Origin: Polyangiaceae bacterium | GTDB lineage: Bacteria > Myxococcota_A > Polyangia > Polyangiales > Polyangiaceae | Direction: 5' to 3' | NCBI GenBank assembly: GCA_020846005.1 | Contig: JADLEQ010000040.1 | Span: 62,001-126,000, forward strand | Length of the DNA: 64,000 nt | Shown: positions 17,749 to 25,929 of the stretch, one piece after another | Layout of the letters: every line of letters begins with the position of its first letter | How positions within the stretch are numbered: the stretch's first letter is position 1 | Notes under the pieces: generated by a model | What the model saw: only the letters and a program-made list of their open reading frames with translations | The model's database searches: none | Told to the model about the DNA's origin: nothing | Translations under genes and position numbers: made by a program

Positions 17749-18531
17749 CTAGTCGAGCGCGGCCTTCATGTCGTGGCGGAGGGCGAGCAGCGGCTCGAGC
17801 GCCGCCGGCTCCGCCTTGCCCTCGAGCGCAGCGATCGCCTGCTCGAGCTTGCCGATCTCGACCTCTTGGCGCTCCCGCAGGCTGATCACCATGGTGCGGA
17901 ACGTCTCGAAGAACTCGACGAGCTCGTCGCCCTTGCGGAGCGGTGTCGGCACCTGGAGCCGGCCCGCGCCTACCGCCGCCAGCTGACGCTTCATCTTGTG
18001 GATCGGCCCCGCCACCTTGTGCGTCACGAGGATGCCGGCGATCCCCAGCGCGACGACCAACGCGCCGAGGACGACGACGAGCGCGACGAACATCGTCGTC
18101 CGCTGCGTCTCGAGCGCGGCCGGCTGCGCGCGCACGATCGCGTTCTGCGCCTCGATCTGCTCCTGCTGCTTCTTCAGCCGCTCGTCCTGCGCCTTGGAGT
18201 CCGCCGTGAACGCGTTGAGGAGCTCCGGGTCGTCCGCGTAGTCCGGGTCCTTCACGATGTTCATCTTGACGACCTCGCTGACCTTGCGGCTCTCCTTCAC
18301 GACCTCGCCGCCGAGCGCCACGATCTGCTCGCTCTTCGACTGCATCTCCCGGCTCTGCTCGATGATCTGCTGGCTCGAGCGCCAGAGGATCCCGCCGAGC
18401 GAGACGCTGAGGAGCGCGGCGATCCCGACCAGGTAGCCCGCGTACTTCAGCTGGAAGTGACGATCGAGCAGGTAATTCTTGAAACTGCGCTGGTGTCGCC
18501 CGCTCGGGGCGGCGGCGGCCGCTTCTGCCAT
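17749..18531 (-). CDS. Two-pass membrane sensor with HAMP domain and no output domain
   Basis: 260 residues, ATG at 18531 with GAGGAG upstream. Membrane segments at about 31-50 and 147-169 flank a Lys/Glu-rich, probably coiled periplasmic region (55-140). A HAMP-type segment (AGPIHKMKRQLAAVGAGRL) occupies about 172-225, followed by a short helix. There is no methyl-accepting, kinase or cyclase domain, so it must signal through a partner. Upstream on the same strand lies a HEAT-repeat protein gene. Confidence 0.8.
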   Translation of the reverse strand: MAEAAAAAPSGRHQRSFKNYLLDRHFQLKYAGYLVGIAALLSVSLGGILWRSSQQIIEQSREMQSKSEQIVALGGEVVKESRKVSEVVKMNIVKDPDYADDPELLNAFTADSKAQDERLKKQQEQIEAQNAIVRAQPAALETQRTTMFVALVVVLGALVVALGIAGILVTHKVAGPIHKMKRQLAAVGAGRLQVPTPLRKGDELVEFFETFRTMVISLRERQEVEIGKLEQAIAALEGKAEPAALEPLLALRHDMKAALD

Positions 18532-18756
18532 GGGGTGCTCCTCGGGGACGGGGCGCCGCGCCTCCGGGGGCGCCGGCGTGACGTGGCGGCTCCGCAGACC
18601 GGACCCGACCACGCGGTCGGTGACCCAGCCGGACGCCCGCTCCGTGGGCGGGCGTGAGCTGGTCCCGAAGATCGTAGGGTGCCCCGCCGGGTGAGCGCAA
18701 GCAACCGGCAGCCGGCCCGGCGCCCCACCCGTGCGCCTGCCGTCACGCTCGCCGGC

Positions 18757-19629
18757 TCACTCGATCTTGTCCGCCTGGCCGGCGAGCTTCGCGACGGCGC
18801 GCCCCGCGGCGTCGCGGAGGAGGTCGTCCTCTGCCGTGCGGTCCGGGCCGCTCGCGCCCTCCTGGGTGAGCTTCACCGGGAGCGTCGCCTTCAGCGCCTT
18901 GCCCGGGTACGTGAAGATGGCCAGCTCGACCTTCATCGTGAGCTTGCCGCCGTCGTACTTCGGGGCCGAGACCGTGGCGGTGAGATAGAAGCCCTTGACC
19001 CCGGACCGGCCCTCGAGGCGCTGCTTCGCCTCGGCCTCCGTCTCGTCCGCGGGCGCGAGCGCCCAACCCTCGAGCTTGCGCACGGCCTCGGCGAGCGCGG
19101 GGCGAACGAGCCCCTCGACGCCTCCGCCCTCGCGGCCCGTCTTGTCGGTGATCGGCCCGATGGAGACGTAGATCTTGGTGTCGTCGCGCAGGCCGTCGGA
19201 AGGGCCGGGATCGGCCGCGCCCCCCGCCGGCGCGGCCGCGGGCGGCGCCTTCCGCCGCACCTTTCGGAGCGCCTTCCGGAGGGTGGTCTTCACGGACTTC
19301 ACCTTCTCGACCTTGATGCGCTTCTTCAGGCAGTCCGCGCCGCCCTTCCGCAGCTTCCCGAGCCCCGCGGCGGCGGCCGCGCGCACTGCGGAGCTCGAGT
19401 CGGAGAGACCGCCGCAGAGCGGCTTCACCGCCGCGGCTTCTCCGCTCGACCCGAGCGCGAGCGCCGCCTGCGCGCGCACGCGGAAGTCCTCGGCCTCGGC
19501 GAGCTTTCGCGCCAGCGCCTCCACGTCGGCGGCGCCCGCGGGCAGCGCGACCAGCACGCCGAGGAGCACCAGCAGCGCGCAGCGGAGCGCAGCAGCTAGC
19601 CGGCGCGGGGACGTCATGGGGGGCATCAT
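18757..19629 (-). CDS. Secreted HEAT-repeat protein
   Basis: 290 residues if the first ATG (19629) is used; in-frame ATGs at 19626 and 19617 are possible and no clear ribosome site decides between them. A signal peptide ends in ALPAGAA. HEAT-like repeats (RVRAQAALALGSSG, AVRAAAAAGLGKLRK) cover about 45-100, then a Lys/Arg-rich stretch and a Pro/Ala linker, then a beta-rich domain (150-290, KIYVSIGPITDKTG). It is followed on the same strand by the HAMP sensor. The C-terminal domain is unfamiliar. Confidence 0.75.
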   Translation of the reverse strand: MMPPMTSPRRLAAALRCALLVLLGVLVALPAGAADVEALARKLAEAEDFRVRAQAALALGSSGEAAAVKPLCGGLSDSSSAVRAAAAAGLGKLRKGGADCLKKRIKVEKVKSVKTTLRKALRKVRRKAPPAAAPAGGAADPGPSDGLRDDTKIYVSIGPITDKTGREGGGVEGLVRPALAEAVRKLEGWALAPADETEAEAKQRLEGRSGVKGFYLTATVSAPKYDGGKLTMKVELAIFTYPGKALKATLPVKLTQEGASGPDRTAEDDLLRDAAGRAVAKLAGQADKIE

Positions 19630-19759
19630 ACGCCGACCGACCGAATCTCTCGACTTGATTGGACGAGGCGTGGTCCGCCGCCATTCTGCGTCGCCGCGCG
19701 CCGACGACCGCGGACGCCTGCCCGAGGCGGCTCGCCACGCGCCGTGGTAGGCGGGATCG

Positions 19760-21439
19760 ATGCGCGGCTCCGGCGCCCTGGCCGCGGCGATCGCCACCTT
19801 GACGAGCGCGTCGCTCGCGCGCGCCGTCGAGGTGCGCGTCACGGGGACGGCGGTGATCGAGGCGCGGGCGGCCGTCCGCGGCGGCCGCGTGGAGCTCCGC
19901 GGGCGTCTCACGGATGACGCGGGCCGCCCGCTCGCTGGCGAGGCGGTCGCGCTCGAGCTCTCCGGACCGGCCGCCGGCGCCACGCCGCGGGCGTGCGCGA
20001 CCGGACGCGGCCCGGCGAGGAGCGGTCCCGGATGGACGCTCGTGACCGACGCGTCGGGGACGCTCTGCGCCGAGCTGCACGGCGCGGGCGTCGGGGGGAC
20101 GGCTCGGCTCCGCTTCGCCGGCACGGCGTGGACGGCAGCGACCGCGCTCGACGTCGTCGTCGACACCGCGCGCGAGGCCGTCACCCTCGCGTTCGAGCCC
20201 GCGCCCTCGACGCTGCCGCTCGAGCGCGCGTCGCACGTCGTGTGGATCCAGGCGCGCGGCGACGGCGTCGAGGCGTCCGATCCGATCCAGGTCGAGCTCT
20301 CGCTGCAGGAGCCCGACGGCGCTGCGCGCTCGGTCGCGCGCGCGAGCGCGCGCCTCGGCGAGCAGGTGAGGCTGGTCGTCAGCGGCGACGCCCTCGGCGA
20401 GCCCGGGCCCGCCACGCTGCGTGCGCGCTTCGCCGGCACCCCGCAGCTCGCGCCGGCCGAGGCGACCGCGCTCGTGCAGCGGACGGTCCGCGTGACGATC
20501 ACCGCGCCGGCGAGCCTGCAGCCGGCGGATCCGGCCGACGGCATCGAGCTCCCCGTGGCCGTCGGGTGGGCACGGGGGCCCATCGCGGGGGGCCTCGTCG
20601 ACGCGCGCCTCGGGCGCGAGTCGGTCGGCACCGGCGCCGTGAGCGATGGTGCGGCGCGCGTCGTCGCGCGCTTCGAGACGACGCGCAGCGGCGACGTCCC
20701 GCTGACGCTCACCTACGTGCCCGCCGCGCCGTGGCTCGTGCCCGCGGAGCCGCTCGTCCTCCGCGTCCCGGTGTCGGCCCCGAGCCCATGGCGGCGCTGG
20801 CCGTGGCTGCTCACCGCGCTCGGCGTGACGGCGATGGTGACGTGGACGTGGCGGCGGCCGGGGCGGCACGCGGAGGCGGCGCCCGCCCGGCCCCCGGCGG
20901 ATGGGCGCGCCTCGCTCGAGCTGCTCCGCGCGGGTCCGCCGCGGTCGGGGTGGACGGGATGCGTCGTCGACGCCCACGAGGGCGGCCCGCTCGCCGGCGT
21001 GGAGATCCGGATCGTGGCCGCCGGCTTCACCGAGGATGCGACGCTCGCCAGCGTGACGTCTCGAGCGGACGGGCGCTTCGAGCTGCCCTGGGTGACCCCC
21101 CCGGGCGCCACCGGGCGGATGGAGGCCCGCTCCGAGCACCACGCGGCGTTGGTCCGCGCGCTGCCGCCGGAGGGCGAGGTGGTGCTCGCCCTCGTGTCTC
21201 GGCGGCGAGCCATCCTCGATCGGCTGGTCGCCTGGGCGACCCGGGCCGGCCGCCCGTGGCGTGAGGGCGCCGAGCCGACCCCCGGACAGCTCGCGCGCGC
21301 CGCCGAGGAGCGCGCGGCGCCGGACATCCAGGCGTGGGCGCGCGCGGCGGAGGGCGCGGCGTTCGGCCCCGTAGCGCCGTCGGAGCAGGACGAGCGCGCC
21401 GTCGAAGCGCTCGAGCCACGGGCGGCGCACCGGGGCTGA
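19760..21439 (+). CDS. Membrane-anchored protein with Ig-like and carboxypeptidase-regulatory-like domains
   Basis: 559 residues with a signal peptide (1-22). The exported part (25-340) consists of beta-rich modules; one at about 32-60 reads as a fibronectin/CarboxypepD_reg type unit (GRLTDDAGRPLAGEAV). A membrane helix lies at about 345-365, followed by a second CarboxypepD_reg-like module (CVVDAHEGGPLAGVEIRI) and a charged C-terminus. Such proteins in myxobacteria usually sit at the envelope; the substrate or partner is unknown. It precedes ftsY by 89 bp. Confidence 0.75.
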   Translation: MRGSGALAAAIATLTSASLARAVEVRVTGTAVIEARAAVRGGRVELRGRLTDDAGRPLAGEAVALELSGPAAGATPRACATGRGPARSGPGWTLVTDASGTLCAELHGAGVGGTARLRFAGTAWTAATALDVVVDTAREAVTLAFEPAPSTLPLERASHVVWIQARGDGVEASDPIQVELSLQEPDGAARSVARASARLGEQVRLVVSGDALGEPGPATLRARFAGTPQLAPAEATALVQRTVRVTITAPASLQPADPADGIELPVAVGWARGPIAGGLVDARLGRESVGTGAVSDGAARVVARFETTRSGDVPLTLTYVPAAPWLVPAEPLVLRVPVSAPSPWRRWPWLLTALGVTAMVTWTWRRPGRHAEAAPARPPADGRASLELLRAGPPRSGWTGCVVDAHEGGPLAGVEIRIVAAGFTEDATLASVTSRADGRFELPWVTPPGATGRMEARSEHHAALVRALPPEGEVVLALVSRRRAILDRLVAWATRAGRPWREGAEPTPGQLARAAEERAAPDIQAWARAAEGAAFGPVAPSEQDERAVEALEPRAAHRG

Positions 21440-21528
21440 TCTCCGCGCACCGCAGCGCGCGGCCCGGCGCGCGTTGACGGCGGCACGACCGACGGCCTAT
21501 GGTGCCGCGCCACCGCGAGGCGAGCGTC

Positions 21529-22824
21529 ATGGGTGATATCGTGTACGTCCTGGGAGGTCTGATCGCGCTCGCCGCGATCTACTTCCTGTTCTTCCGGAAG
21601 CCGGCGGAGACCCCGAAGGAGCTGCCGGCGCCGGAGCCCGAGCCAGCGCGGCGCGAGCCCGCGCCGAAGGCGGGCGGGCCGAGCGCGCGAGCCGCAGAGC
21701 CCGAGCCCAAGGCCGAGCCGCGTAAGGCCGCGGCCGAGCCCGCGCCGAAGCCCGTGGCCGCCCCAGCGGCGAAGCCAGCGCGCGAGGCGGAGCCGGAGCC
21801 GGCGAAGGCCGCGCCCGCACCGCCTCCCGAGCCGCCGCCGCCGCCGAGCGCCGCGCCGGATCGTCCGTCGCTCACACCGAAGCGCGACGTAGGCGGGCTC
21901 CGCCGCGGGCTCGCTCGCTCCCGCGAGGAAGGTGGCTTCTTCGCGAAGCTCCGGTCGCTGCTCGGCGGTCGCAAGGATCTCTCGCCCGACGTGGTCGCAG
22001 ATCTCGAGGAGGCGCTGCTCGCGTCGGACGTGGGCGTGGCGACCACGGAGACGATGGTAGCTCGCGTACGGGAGACGCTCTCGAGCGCCTCCCGGGTGAA
22101 CGAGATCGCGGTGTGGGACGCGCTCCGCGCCGAGGCGCGACGCGTGCTCTCCGTTGGCGGGAAGGCGGGGCCGTTCACGCTGCGTGCGCACCCGACGGTC
22201 GTGCTCATGGTCGGCGTCAACGGCGCGGGCAAGACGACCACCATCGGGAAGCTGGCGACGCGCCTCGGCGCCGATGGGAAGAAGTGCGTGCTCGCGGCGG
22301 GCGACACCTTCCGCGCGGCGGCGGTGCAGCAGCTCGTGGTGTGGGGCGATCGAGTCGGGTGCGAGGTCGTCCGCGGCAAGGACGGCGGCGACCCCGGGAG
22401 CGTCGTCTTCGAGGCTGTCCAGCGCGCGAAGACGCTCGGCGCGGACGTGGTGCTGGCAGACACCGCGGGGCGCCTGCACACCAAGACGAACCTGATGGCC
22501 GAGATGAAGAAGATCGCCAAGACGACCGCGAAGGCGATGGACGGCGCGCCGCACGAGATCCTGCTGGTCGTCGACGCTACCAACGGGCAGAACGCGCTCG
22601 CGCAGGCCGCCGAGTTCAAGGACACCCTCGAGGTGACCGGCATCGTGTTGACGAAGCTCGACGGCACGGCGAAGGGCGGCGTCATCCTCGGGATCGCCGA
22701 CACCCTCGGGCTGCCGGTGCGGTTCGTCGGATTGGGCGAGCGGGCCGACGACTTGCACCCCTTCGTCCCCGAGAACTTCGTGGAGGCCCTGCTGGGCGCG
22801 GACGGTGAGGCGGGCGTGGAGTGA
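21529..22824 (+). CDS. ftsY: Signal recognition particle receptor FtsY
   Basis: 431 residues from the ATG at 21529 (GAGGCGAG upstream); an in-frame start at 21499 adds ten residues before the membrane helix and is less likely. FtsY docks SRP-bound ribosomes at the inner membrane through paired GTPases. Visible parts: an N-terminal membrane helix (3-21), a long Pro/Ala/Glu linker (22-115), the N domain (about 125-215), and the G domain with GVNGAGKTTTIGKLA (P-loop), DTFRAAA, DTAGR and TKLDGTAKGG. The true transmembrane anchor differs from the amphipathic A domain of E. coli but is seen in related bacteria. Confidence 0.97.
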   Translation: MGDIVYVLGGLIALAAIYFLFFRKPAETPKELPAPEPEPARREPAPKAGGPSARAAEPEPKAEPRKAAAEPAPKPVAAPAAKPAREAEPEPAKAAPAPPPEPPPPPSAAPDRPSLTPKRDVGGLRRGLARSREEGGFFAKLRSLLGGRKDLSPDVVADLEEALLASDVGVATTETMVARVRETLSSASRVNEIAVWDALRAEARRVLSVGGKAGPFTLRAHPTVVLMVGVNGAGKTTTIGKLATRLGADGKKCVLAAGDTFRAAAVQQLVVWGDRVGCEVVRGKDGGDPGSVVFEAVQRAKTLGADVVLADTAGRLHTKTNLMAEMKKIAKTTAKAMDGAPHEILLVVDATNGQNALAQAAEFKDTLEVTGIVLTKLDGTAKGGVILGIADTLGLPVRFVGLGERADDLHPFVPENFVEALLGADGEAGVE

Positions 22825-22893
22825 TGGCGCGGCGGAAGTTTCCAAGTGCGGCGGAGGCCGCCGTGTCGACACGCGCGCGGTCATCATTTGGCA

Positions 22894-22923
22894 TTGATCG
22901 CGGGAAAATCCGCGTGATATAGT
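22894..22923 (+). promoter_or_regulatory. Candidate promoter with internal palindrome upstream of the GltB-like gene
   Basis: TTGATC (22894-22899) and TATAGT (22918-22923) are 18 nt apart, matching sigma70 boxes at 4 and 5 of 6 positions. The spacer holds the inverted repeat CGCGG-GAAAAT-CCGCG (22899-22914), which could be an operator. The following gene starts at 23039. Confidence 0.4.
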
Positions 22924-23038
22924 CGCCGCGCTCGCGCGGGAATCCAATTTCCTTTGTAGTTTCAGTCACTTCCCAGGGGCGGCTTCGAGCCGCGCACCCG
23001 CAAGACGGTCCGATCCGAGGCAACCCCAAGAGGCATCG

Positions 23039-23998
23039 ATGAACAAGCGTGGCATCGGGCTCCTCATCGCCACCGCACTCGCGGTCGCGGGGACGAGCGC
23101 GTACGCCCAGCCGAAGAAGCCGGCAGAGGGCGAGGCAGCAGCGGGGGCTGGCGCCGAAGGCGAGGCAGCCACTGGCGAAGCGCCGGAGGGCGAGGCGCCG
23201 GAGGGCGGCGAGACCCCCGAGGGTGAGGAGCCGGTGGAGCCGGACATCACCGGGGACGGCCTGGGCGACATCTGCAAGATCGACCCCGAGGCGTGCCCGC
23301 ACATCGACATGGACAAGGAGGCCAAGAAGCCCCTCCGCGAGGACATCTACGCCGTCCAGCAGGAGTTCGTGCTGAAGGTGCGGCGAGTCCAGGTGAACCC
23401 GTACTGGGCCTTCACGCTGAACGACCAGTTCGTCAGCCACCCGGGGCCCGGCATCGCCGTCGACTACTACTTCACCAAGGTCCTCGCCGCGGGCCTGAAC
23501 TTCAATTACTACCGCCCGTTCAACGTCGACAGCGCGTTCAACGCCCAGCTCCGCCGCGCCGCCCGCGTCGCCGTGCCGCTCACCGAGTACGACTGGGGCG
23601 CGGCGCTGAACTTCACGTACGTCCCCGCGTACGGCAAGTTCGCCGGCTTCGGCGAGTTCATCTTCCACTACGATGCGTACATCGTGGGCGGCGTCGGCGC
23701 GATCTCCACGCGGCCGATCGCCGTCATCGACCCGGACAATCGCGAGTTCGAGTACGAGCCCAAGATCTCGTTCAACGCCGGGATCGGGCTGCGCATCTTC
23801 TTCAACCGGTGGTTCGCTGCCATCCTCGAGGTGCGCGACTATGCGTTCTTCGACGAGCTCGAGAACCTCCAGATCGCGGCCAACCCGCGGGACAAGAGCA
23901 CCTGGACCGACGAGACGAGCTTCACGAACAACGTGCAGGCTCAGCTCGGGGTGGGCATCTTCATCCCGTTCTCCTTCGACTACAGGCTGCCGAAGTGA
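23039..23998 (+). CDS. Outer-membrane beta-barrel protein, GltA/GltB type
   Basis: 319 residues with a signal peptide (1-24, ending SAYAQ). An acidic low-complexity linker built on EGEA/PEGE units covers about 30-70. The rest is an amphipathic beta-strand protein with many aromatic residues (VNPYWAFTLNDQFV, VDYYFTKVLAAGLNFNYY) and an aromatic-rich end (FIPFSFDYRL), typical of the myxobacterial outer-membrane barrel family to which GltA, GltB and CglE belong. The next gene encodes a second barrel and overlaps it by one base. In M. xanthus gltA and gltB are paired in the same way. Confidence 0.8.
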   Translation: MNKRGIGLLIATALAVAGTSAYAQPKKPAEGEAAAGAGAEGEAATGEAPEGEAPEGGETPEGEEPVEPDITGDGLGDICKIDPEACPHIDMDKEAKKPLREDIYAVQQEFVLKVRRVQVNPYWAFTLNDQFVSHPGPGIAVDYYFTKVLAAGLNFNYYRPFNVDSAFNAQLRRAARVAVPLTEYDWGAALNFTYVPAYGKFAGFGEFIFHYDAYIVGGVGAISTRPIAVIDPDNREFEYEPKISFNAGIGLRIFFNRWFAAILEVRDYAFFDELENLQIAANPRDKSTWTDETSFTNNVQAQLGVGIFIPFSFDYRLPK

Positions 23999-24927
23999 TG
24001 GACACGGAGCAGGCGATGGCAACGACCCCCACCACCAAGTCGCGCGGAGCGAGCCCCCGGCGGAGCCGGCGCGCCCGAGCCGTAGCGCTCGCCGTCGGCG
24101 CTCTCGCGGGTGCAGCGACGCTGCTGCCGGCCGGCGAGGCGCGCGCGCAGGAAATCCTCCTCACCGGGCCGCTCGCCGGGGCGCCGGCGGTGCGAAAGCT
24201 CCGGCTCTACCGCGAGGAGCGCCTTGAGGTCGCCCCGGCCGTGTCGTTCACTCTGCTGGACGAGTATCAGCGCACGATCGTGCTCGGCGCGCGGGTGAAC
24301 TACAACTTCACCGACTGGCTCGCGGCGGGCGCCTACGTCGGGTACGGCGGGCTGCTCCAGCTGCCGACGGGCCTCACCGAGAAGACCCAGAAGGTCAACG
24401 AGGCGCGCATCCAGGGCGACCCCGCCGGGACCTCGGCGGATCGCCGGCTCACGGCCGTCAACATGGGCCCGAGCTTCGAGGATCAGCTCGGAGGCATCGA
24501 CTGGATCTTGGCGCCGCAGATCACGGGCGTGCCGTTCCGCGGCAAGCTCGCGCTCTTCCAGTCCGTCCATCTGGACACGGACCTCTATTTCTTCGCCGGG
24601 CCGGCCATCATCGGCGTCTCGGAGCGGCAGGACTGCAAGCGCGGCCAGTGCCCCAACTCGTTCGAGACGACGAGCCGGGTGCAGATCGCGCCGACCTTCG
24701 GGCTCGGGTTCACGTTCTACGCGAACGAGTGGAACGCGATCGGCTTCGAGTGGAGGGGGCTGCCCTTCCCGATCAACACCGGCGGCTTCGACACGCACGG
24801 CGGCGGGGCGGACGGCGAGTTCCCCGACGACCAGGTGAACGCTGACGACCGAGAGTATCGGTTCAACCAGATGCTGACCGTCAGCTACAACTTCTACTTC
24901 CCGCGGCTCCACCGGGTCAGCGAGTAG
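23998..24927 (+). CDS. Second outer-membrane beta-barrel protein, GltA/GltB type
   Basis: 309 residues from the ATG at 23998, which shares its A with the upstream TGA (TGATG). An alternative ATG at 24016 has a better ribosome site (GGAGCAGG) and gives 303 residues. An Arg-rich signal peptide ends in EARAQ. The mature protein alternates polar and hydrophobic residues (VNYNFTDWLAAGAYVGYG, VHLDTDLYFFAG, LGFTFYANEWNAIGFEW) and ends YNFYFPRL. It is probably co-translated with the upstream barrel gene, so the two may form one outer-membrane unit of the Glt complex. Confidence 0.78.
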   Translation: MDTEQAMATTPTTKSRGASPRRSRRARAVALAVGALAGAATLLPAGEARAQEILLTGPLAGAPAVRKLRLYREERLEVAPAVSFTLLDEYQRTIVLGARVNYNFTDWLAAGAYVGYGGLLQLPTGLTEKTQKVNEARIQGDPAGTSADRRLTAVNMGPSFEDQLGGIDWILAPQITGVPFRGKLALFQSVHLDTDLYFFAGPAIIGVSERQDCKRGQCPNSFETTSRVQIAPTFGLGFTFYANEWNAIGFEWRGLPFPINTGGFDTHGGGADGEFPDDQVNADDREYRFNQMLTVSYNFYFPRLHRVSE

Positions 24928-25047
24928 CCGGCCGGCGGGGAAGCCTCGCTCAGGGTTCGTCCTCCGGCGCCGGGGGGGTCCGCACGACGCAGCAGCGGCG
25001 CGCCGCCCCCCGGGGTTGGCTGCGCGATCGCCTCGCCGGACGGCCGC

Positions 25048-25794
25048 TCACCCGGCGCGGCGCGGCACGCCGCCATCGAGGCGGAACTCCGGCGGCAACG
25101 CCTCGCGGAACGCGGCGAGCTGCTCGGCGGGGACCTCGAACTTCCCCTCGGCGAGCCCCTGGGCGATGCGGTTCTTCACCCGCAGCGACTCCTCCTCGAG
25201 GAGCGCCTCCACGAGAGCGTCGCCCACCTCAGCGACCGAGTGCGCGAGGAGCGTGGTGACGGCTGCGAAGCGAACCGGCTCGCTCATGTCGCCGAGGAAC
25301 GGCTCGACGGCCTCGCGGACGTCCGCGGACGGGTGCTCTGCCAGCTCCTGCAGGAGCTGAATCTTGGGCTGCGGGTCGCGGGTGTACTCGGTGTCGAACC
25401 CATCGAGGATCCCGAGGAGCTCGTCCGTCAGCTCCTGGCCTTCGACGATCTGCTTCAGCACCTTGAGCGGCCAGCTCAGGCTCTTCGCCCGCGCGCAGTA
25501 GTCTCGGATCGGAGCGAGCGCCTCGGCCCCTGCGGCGACGATGCCGCTGGCGGCGGACTCCTTCTCCTCCTGGTCGGTGATCGACGGATCCATTTGGAAG
25601 TCGAACCGCTTGAGGAGCGCTGCGGCGGACGCCGCGGAGGGGCACTTCCCCAGCTCGGCGATCGCCTCCTGGCGATCGTAGTCTTGGGCGAGCTTCTCCC
25701 CGACCACCTTCCCGAGCCGCGCGATGTCGCGGTCGCTCAGCTTTCGGGCGCTGGAATCGCCCTTGTTCTTGCTCAAGAAATCGAAGAAGCCCAT
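25048..25794 (-). CDS. Cytoplasmic HEAT-repeat protein
   Basis: 248 residues, ATG at 25794, no export signal. After a short N-terminus (MGFFDFLSK) the sequence consists of helical repeats of HEAT type: REAIAELGKCPSAASAAALLKRFD-like, IQLLQELAEHPSADVREAVEPFLG, VRFAAVTTLLAHS and SLRVKNRIAQGLAEG. Such proteins act as adaptors. It follows a Cache-domain sensor gene on the same strand with a 135-bp gap, which suggests a functional pair. Confidence 0.8.
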   Translation of the reverse strand: MGFFDFLSKNKGDSSARKLSDRDIARLGKVVGEKLAQDYDRQEAIAELGKCPSAASAAALLKRFDFQMDPSITDQEEKESAASGIVAAGAEALAPIRDYCARAKSLSWPLKVLKQIVEGQELTDELLGILDGFDTEYTRDPQPKIQLLQELAEHPSADVREAVEPFLGDMSEPVRFAAVTTLLAHSVAEVGDALVEALLEEESLRVKNRIAQGLAEGKFEVPAEQLAAFREALPPEFRLDGGVPRRAG

Positions 25795-25929
25795 GGTGTC
25801 ATCCGCTCGCGCGGGTCGGCCTTGTACCAGCTCGCGACGGCCAGCGCCACGCGGCGGCGCGCCTCGGGCGCGCGCCGGTGCCGCGCTGCCGGAGGGCGAC
25901 CGCCGCGCGGGCAGCTCCGCCAGCCGCGG

